Positions 5,563 to 9,822 of a DNA stretch of 9,822 nt are shown in pieces. The notes beneath the pieces were generated by a model. That model saw nothing but the letters and a program-made list of their open reading frames with translations, had not been told where the DNA came from and made no database searches. The position numbers were made by a program, and so were the translations under genes. The first letter of the stretch is position 1. The number at the start of each line of letters is the position of its first letter. The stretch is from Pseudomonadota bacterium (GTDB lineage: Bacteria > Desulfobacterota > Desulfobacteria > Desulfobacterales > C00003060), in assembly GCA_015222985.1 (NCBI GenBank), contig JADFWI010000609.1, forward strand, positions 1-9,822, given 5' to 3'.

Positions 5563-6917
5563 GCAAATCCGAAATCGGTGGTCCTGGGAGCACCTTTCAC
5601 TTCACGGCCTGGTTGAAAAACGCCAGAAGCAAGAGGCCCAAAAGCATCTCCCGCGTATCGCTGGCCGCCAAGAAGGTCCTCATTGTTGACCACAACAGAA
5701 ACAACCTGGATATCTTAGCGCACATTGCAGAATCCGTCGGCATGCGCGTTGTTAAACTCTCAAGGGGCGAAGAGGCCGTGCCAACCATAGAAAGCGCTTC
5801 GGTTTCCGGCGATTCTTTTGACCTTTGCGTAATAAGCATTCAAATGCCCACAACAAGTGGCTATGACATAGGAAGACAAATTCGAGATCTACAGTCACAG
5901 GTGTCCCATATTCCTTTGCTTGCCATTTCTGCCTCAATAGAGCGTGATGCAAAGAGATGCCTGGAAACCGGCTTTGACGGATTCTTACGCAAGCCTGTTC
6001 AACGGCAGAAAATCTTGGACATGATGGAAACCCTTCTTAAGGAAGATGCAAACGACGTGGCAGCGACAAAACGCGATTCAATTGTAACTCGACATTCCAT
6101 GCTTGAAGACGCCAAGCATTCGGTTCGTATTCTGCTTGTCGATGACAACCCGGTCAATCGGAACTTGGCAGAGATAATGTTGACTAAGGCAGGATACCAG
6201 GTGGAACTCGCCAACAACGGGCGAGAAGCCGTTGAAATGTACACCACGGAAGCTGGTCGATTCGACTTGATATTCATGGACCTCCAGATGCCGGAAATGG
6301 ACGGGTTACAAGCAACAAAAGAGATCAGGAGACTTGAAAGTCTAAACTCAAAACTTGGAACGGGTGAACCGCAGCCACAATCGTCAATCGCCAATCGCCA
6401 ATCGTCAATTGCTAGGGTTCCGATCGTTGCTATGACCGCTCATGCTATGAACCGGCACCGCAAACAATGCCTTGAGGCCGGCATGGACGATTACCTATCA
6501 AAACCGATCAAGAGAGAGAAAGTCTTTGAAATTGCAAACAGATGGGTGTTCCCAAAGGAGTCCGTCGTGAATTTGAGTGAATTGGCAAGACATCTCGATT
6601 TGGAGGAAAAGGAATTTCTTGAACTGGCCGAAATCTTTCTGGAGGCAACGGCCTCTGATTTGGCCAAATTGGAGTCAGCTCTTTCCGCTGGGGCCACAGA
6701 GGAGGTACTTGAGGCAGCCCACTCCATAAAAGGCGCAGCCGGAAGCCTTGGTTTCGAAGATACGCATAAACTCGCCAAAAGAATCGAGATGAATGCCCGA
6801 CAACATGTTCTGGAAGGAACCCTGGGAGATGCCAGCTCAATAAGACAGAAACTCACCATGATTGACAAGGCGCTTAAGGAAAATCAGGCTGGTTCGCTTG
6901 GCAATGGAACAGCCTAA
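5556..6917 (+). CDS. REC-REC-HPt phosphorelay protein (C-terminal half of split hybrid kinase)
   Basis: The frame opens at GTG 5556, whose last two bases and the next A form the TGA of the upstream kinase (GTGA overlap). Residues 9-20 (GPGSTFHFTAWL region) are the last strand of a HATPase domain, showing this is the detached end of a hybrid kinase rather than a true N-terminus. REC1 (about 39-162) keeps Asp45 and Lys146 but has Ser94 where the phospho-accepting Asp belongs, so it is a pseudo-receiver. REC2 (about 190-332) is canonical: Asp196/Asp197, Asp242, Thr294, Lys316. It carries an unusual in-frame insertion at about 262-286 containing a heptanucleotide repeat. HPt (about 340-440) has His389 in AAHSIKGAAGS. 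The relay would be His152 of the upstream kinase to Asp242 to His389 to a downstream receiver. Translation probably depends on reinitiation at the overlap. The domain calls are firm; independent function is inferred. Confidence 0.87.
   Translation: MSRKSEIGGPGSTFHFTAWLKNARSKRPKSISRVSLAAKKVLIVDHNRNNLDILAHIAESVGMRVVKLSRGEEAVPTIESASVSGDSFDLCVISIQMPTTSGYDIGRQIRDLQSQVSHIPLLAISASIERDAKRCLETGFDGFLRKPVQRQKILDMMETLLKEDANDVAATKRDSIVTRHSMLEDAKHSVRILLVDDNPVNRNLAEIMLTKAGYQVELANNGREAVEMYTTEAGRFDLIFMDLQMPEMDGLQATKEIRRLESLNSKLGTGEPQPQSSIANRQSSIARVPIVAMTAHAMNRHRKQCLEAGMDDYLSKPIKREKVFEIANRWVFPKESVVNLSELARHLDLEEKEFLELAEIFLEATASDLAKLESALSAGATEEVLEAAHSIKGAAGSLGFEDTHKLAKRIEMNARQHVLEGTLGDASSIRQKLTMIDKALKENQAGSLGNGTA
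6378..6412 (+). repeat. Five tandem copies of heptamer CAATCGY inside REC2
   Basis: Five consecutive 7-nt units run CAATCGT, CAATCGC, CAATCGC, CAATCGT, CAATTGC. They form the end of a roughly 75-nt in-frame insertion (about 6339-6413) in the loop between IRRLE and RVPIVAM of the second receiver, encoding a peptide with SSIANRQSSIA. Because the unit is 7 nt, loss or gain of one copy would frameshift REC2 and remove HPt. The insertion sits in a surface loop, so the receiver fold is probably preserved. Confidence 0.85.
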
Positions 6918-7938
6918 TTCCAAAACCGGACCAACGAGGACGAAGGCCAAAGGACGGACTCAACTCACTGGAACGTATGCCAACATGACCGGACAATCAG
7001 AAAATCACTTCGCTATATTGATAGCCGAAGACAATCCAGTCTCGCGGAGTCTCTTGGAAAAAAGCCTTAGGAAGGCCGGCCACGAGGTGGTAAGCGCCCA
7101 AAACGGGCGAGAGGCCTTGGATGTCTTTCGTAAAACGTTTTTTCCAATGGTTTTGACCGACTGGATGATGCCGGAAATGGACGGCGTTGGACTATGTCGC
7201 GCTATCAGAAATCATCTTTGCCAAGGATACGTCTACATAGTGTTTCTGACGGCCAGAGATTCCAGGGACGACATCATCGCCGCCCTGGATGCAGGAGCGG
7301 ACGATTATCTGACCAAGCCCTTTCATCCCGCCGAACTCATGGCCCGGCTAAACACCGGCAAACGGATTCTGGGCCTTGAGAGGTCTCTGAAAAAGGCCAA
7401 CGAAGACATCAGAGTGCTTTCCATTACAGATTCCCTTACAGGAGCTTTCAACCGCAGCTACATGACAACCCGTCTCCCCGAGGAGGTGGCCAGGGCCAAA
7501 AGGTACGGGCATCCTCTGTCCCTGATTATGTGCGATATCGATCACTTCAAAAGCATCAACGATTCTTTTGGGCATCTGGCAGGCGATTCAGTCTTAAGGA
7601 GTGTTGTGGATTGCATCAAGAAAACAATCCGCCATGAAATTGATTGGGTGGCAAGGTATGGCGGCGAAGAATTCCTCATTCTCCTATCTGAGACAGATTC
7701 TGAGGGGGGCCTGACGGTTGCCGAGAGATTGAGGAAATCGTTGGCCCAAATGACTTATAGCATAGATGGCCAGGATATCACCATCACGGCAAGCCTTGGC
7801 GTCGCCTCATTTGATCCGTCCATTGACAAGGAAAGCTCCTCAGAAGCCTTGATAAGAGAGGCGGATAACTTCCTGTACAAAGCAAAAGAAGAGGGAAGAA
7901 ACAGGGTGCGGGGAAGGGGTGGAAGTGATGAAAAATAG
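6904..7938 (+). CDS. Response regulator diguanylate cyclase (REC-GGDEF)
   Basis: This is a PleD/WspR-like output protein that would make c-di-GMP from two GTP on phosphorylation. From ATG 6904 it has 344 residues. REC (about 36-156) carries Glu42/Asp43, phospho-acceptor Asp86 (LTDWMMPEMDG), Thr116 and Lys138. GGDEF (about 170-335) carries DSLTGAFNR, CDIDHFKSIND and the active site GGEEF (253-257). The inhibitory site expected as RxxD five residues before GGEEF reads HEID (His244-Asp247), so product inhibition is probably weak. There is no DNA-binding or EAL domain. ATG 6904 overlaps the upstream HPt gene by 14 nt, which favours coupled translation. A TTG at 6862 and an ATG at 6985 are in frame, and none of the three has a strong RBS, so the start is uncertain. 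Position after the HPt gene suggests that HPt is its phosphodonor. Confidence 0.92.
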   Translation: MEQPNSKTGPTRTKAKGRTQLTGTYANMTGQSENHFAILIAEDNPVSRSLLEKSLRKAGHEVVSAQNGREALDVFRKTFFPMVLTDWMMPEMDGVGLCRAIRNHLCQGYVYIVFLTARDSRDDIIAALDAGADDYLTKPFHPAELMARLNTGKRILGLERSLKKANEDIRVLSITDSLTGAFNRSYMTTRLPEEVARAKRYGHPLSLIMCDIDHFKSINDSFGHLAGDSVLRSVVDCIKKTIRHEIDWVARYGGEEFLILLSETDSEGGLTVAERLRKSLAQMTYSIDGQDITITASLGVASFDPSIDKESSSEALIREADNFLYKAKEEGRNRVRGRGGSDEK

Positions 7939-9822
7939 AAAGGTGTTAGTGGTGGACAACCACCCGGTCATATTGAAGTTCATGACACAACTTCTCGAAA
8001 AAAAAGGTTGTCAGGTGAAGACGGCACAAGACGGCCTTTCCGCTCTGGAGGTTCTGGAAGACTACATTCCTGACGTGGCCTTTATCGATCTGGTCATGCC
8101 CAATATCAGCGGAGACAAATTATGCCAAATTATCCGCGGCATGCCCAAACTAAGGGATGTTCGTCTCATTATTCTTTCCGCCGCTGTCGCTGAACAGACC
8201 ATGAACTCCGTTGAATTCGGCGCCCATGCCTGTATCGCCAAAGGACCGTTTCCGGAAATGGCAAAACACGTTCTTGCTGCCCTGGATCAGGCTGAGTTGG
8301 AAGGATCGGAAGTCACGCCTGAAACAATCATTGGCCTTGAAGACGTCCATTTTCGGGAAATCACAAAGGAACTGCTTTCGGTCAAGAAACACCTGGAAGT
8401 GACCATGATGAGTATGTCAGAAGGGATTCTCGAACTGAATCGTGATTCAAGGGTTGTTTATGCCAATCCGAGCGCTCTCTCCCTCTTGGAGGTTCCAGAG
8501 GAAAGGCTTCTGGGTTCATACTTCCCTGACCTCTTTTCACAGGCGGTCCGTGAGAAGGTCAATAGCTTCCTAAGGGCACCGCACATCCTCTCACAAGAAA
8601 CTCGGGAAGACCCGACCCTTCAACTGAACGGAAGAGAAATAACGCTGAGCATTTCACCTGTCAGGGACGAGGAAGGCACCGCCATTGTAGTGCTCAATGA
8701 TATCACCACACAAAAGCGTTTGGAATCCCAGCTCCTGCACGCACAGAAAATGGAGGCCATCGGAACCCTTGCAGGTGGCATTGCCCATGATTTTAACAAC
8801 CTCCTCATGGCCATACAGGGAACAGTCTCTTTGCTCCTCCTCAACATAGATCCCGGCCATCCCCATTATGACAGAATCAGTAGCATTGAAAAACACGTCG
8901 AAAGCGCAGCCAAACTAACCGGCCAGCTTCTTGGTTATGCCAGAAAGGGCAAATATGAGGTCAGGCCCGTCAACTTGAACCGGTTAGTGGAAGAGACGGC
9001 CGAGACTTTTGGCAGAACCAAGAAGGAAATCTGCATTCACAAGAATCTGGCCGATGACTTGCACGCAACAGAAGTCGATAAGGGACAAATCGAGCAAGTT
9101 TTGTTGAATCTTTATGTGAACGCGGCAAGCGCCATGCCTGGCGGCGGTCATCTTGTCTTGAGCACGCAAAATACTACCTTGAAGGAAATTGAAGGCAAGC
9201 TCCCTGAGCCAAAACCTGGTTGCTATGTCTTGTTAACGGTTGCTGACACAGGCACGGGGATGGATGAAAAGACGATGGAGCGCATCTTCGAGCCCTTTTT
9301 TACGACTAAGGAGATGGGCCGTGGCACAGGCCTGGGGTTGGCTTCCGCCTATGGGATTGTCAAGAGCCATGGCGGATATATCCATGTGGACTCCAAAAAC
9401 GGTGTTGGCACGACATTCAAGATTTATCTGCCGGCATCCGACAAAGCAGTCATGGCCGATATTCCTGAGGCCAATAAGGAGGTCTCGAAAGGGCAGGAGA
9501 CCATCCTTCTGGTTGATGATGAACGCATGATCCTGGAAGTAGGACAGCAACTGTTGGAATCCATGGGTTATGGCGTCTTGACAGCCGGAGACGGGAAAGA
9601 AGCCGTAAAAATTTACAGCGCAAAGAAGGATGAAATAGACCTGCTCATCCTCGACATGGTCATGCCGGAGATGAATGGCGGCGATGTCTACGACAGGATG
9701 AAGCAAATCAACCCTGGTATCAAAGTTCTCCTTTCGAGTGGATACAGCGTAGAAGGCCAGGCCAGCGAGATATTGGGGCGGGGCTGTGACGGATTCATAC
9801 AAAAACCTTTTCATATGGCAGA
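7928..9822 (+). CDS. Hybrid histidine kinase REC-PAS-HisKA-HATPase-REC (partial, 3' end outside window)
   Basis: An uninterrupted frame runs from ATG 7928 to the right edge (631 full codons, no stop), so the protein is incomplete. It is cytoplasmic, with no TM or signal peptide. Order: N-terminal REC (about 4-120; Asp54 in FIDLVMP, Lys in AKGPF); a linker; PAS (about 155-270); HisKA of the NtrB-like kind with GGIAHDFNNLL (His287); HATPase with DTGTGMD and GRGTGLGLA; then a second REC with LLVDDE and LILDMVMPEMNG (Asp576), reaching its QKPF lysine just before the edge. The family often autophosphorylates at His287 and passes phosphate to the C-terminal receiver. The N-terminal receiver could accept phosphate from the HPt protein and gate the PAS/kinase. 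AAGGGG (7914-7919) and GGTGGA sit at good distance from ATG 7928, and the start overlaps the cyclase gene by 11 nt. GTG 7925 is an adjacent alternative. Confidence 0.93.
   Translation, partial: MKNRKVLVVDNHPVILKFMTQLLEKKGCQVKTAQDGLSALEVLEDYIPDVAFIDLVMPNISGDKLCQIIRGMPKLRDVRLIILSAAVAEQTMNSVEFGAHACIAKGPFPEMAKHVLAALDQAELEGSEVTPETIIGLEDVHFREITKELLSVKKHLEVTMMSMSEGILELNRDSRVVYANPSALSLLEVPEERLLGSYFPDLFSQAVREKVNSFLRAPHILSQETREDPTLQLNGREITLSISPVRDEEGTAIVVLNDITTQKRLESQLLHAQKMEAIGTLAGGIAHDFNNLLMAIQGTVSLLLLNIDPGHPHYDRISSIEKHVESAAKLTGQLLGYARKGKYEVRPVNLNRLVEETAETFGRTKKEICIHKNLADDLHATEVDKGQIEQVLLNLYVNAASAMPGGGHLVLSTQNTTLKEIEGKLPEPKPGCYVLLTVADTGTGMDEKTMERIFEPFFTTKEMGRGTGLGLASAYGIVKSHGGYIHVDSKNGVGTTFKIYLPASDKAVMADIPEANKEVSKGQETILLVDDERMILEVGQQLLESMGYGVLTAGDGKEAVKIYSAKKDEIDLLILDMVMPEMNGGDVYDRMKQINPGIKVLLSSGYSVEGQASEILGRGCDGFIQKPFHMA

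Noticed and set aside
6862..6903. TTG 6862 as the start of the cyclase
   Set aside because: Rare start with no ribosome binding site, and it would lengthen the overlap with the HPt gene to 56 nt. The added residues are only a basic stretch before the receiver.
9233..9814. Minus-strand open frame of 193 codons near the right edge
   Set aside because: Fully antisense to the HATPase and receiver domains of the hybrid kinase, which have intact motifs.
1..9822. CRISPR arrays, tRNA/rRNA genes, insertion-sequence transposases, integrase sites
   Set aside because: None seen: apart from the 89-nt gap and the left edge, the window is filled by the described coding sequences, and the only repeats are the two short intragenic ones and small hairpins.

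Overview
The window is one dense, entirely plus-strand operon. Its best interpretation is a hydrogen-sensing two-component/phosphorelay system that ends in cyclic-di-GMP synthesis. Codon use, moderate GC, the sCache_2/PAS/hybrid-kinase style and the short heptamer-type repeats inside genes suggest an anaerobic Desulfobacterota (Deltaproteobacteria) genome. That placement is an inference, because no rRNA or marker gene is present.

Layout: (i) 2-133, possible C-terminal tail of an upstream gene; (ii) 123-1853, membrane sensor with TM-sCache_2-TM-PAS-PAS-coiled coil and no kinase domain; (iii) 1870-2808 and 2819-4351, small and large subunits of a cytoplasmic group 2-type [NiFe] hydrogenase, resembling the H2 sensors HupUV/HoxBC and best matching the signalling-linked subgroup called 2c; (iv) 4352-4440, an 89-nt gap with small hairpins; (v) 4441-5559 and 5556-6917, two halves of what looks like a single hybrid histidine kinase (coiled coil-HisKA-HATPase | REC-REC-HPt), separated by a short repeat-bearing insertion; (vi) 6904-7938, REC-GGDEF diguanylate cyclase; (vii) 7928-9822, REC-PAS-HisKA-HATPase-REC hybrid kinase that runs off the right edge.

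Genes are separated by 10-16 nt or overlap by 4-14 nt, except at the 89-nt gap. Co-transcription and translational coupling are therefore likely. The working model has four steps. The hydrogenase, and perhaps the Cache/PAS sensor, control the sensorless kinase. Phosphate then passes His152 -> Asp242 of the second receiver -> HPt His389 -> receiver Asp86 of the cyclase, changing c-di-GMP. The second hybrid kinase adds another input or branch. No hydrogenase maturation genes and no electron-acceptor partner subunits are present, which favours a sensory role over a catabolic one.

The most unusual points are: a small subunit with Asp in place of a proximal-cluster Cys and three extra Cys nearby; a 59-nt insertion bounded by 7-bp direct repeats that splits the kinase and whose exact removal restores one frame; a five-copy heptanucleotide repeat inside the only intact receiver of that kinase; a pseudo-receiver with Ser for Asp; and a diguanylate cyclase with a degenerate inhibitory site.
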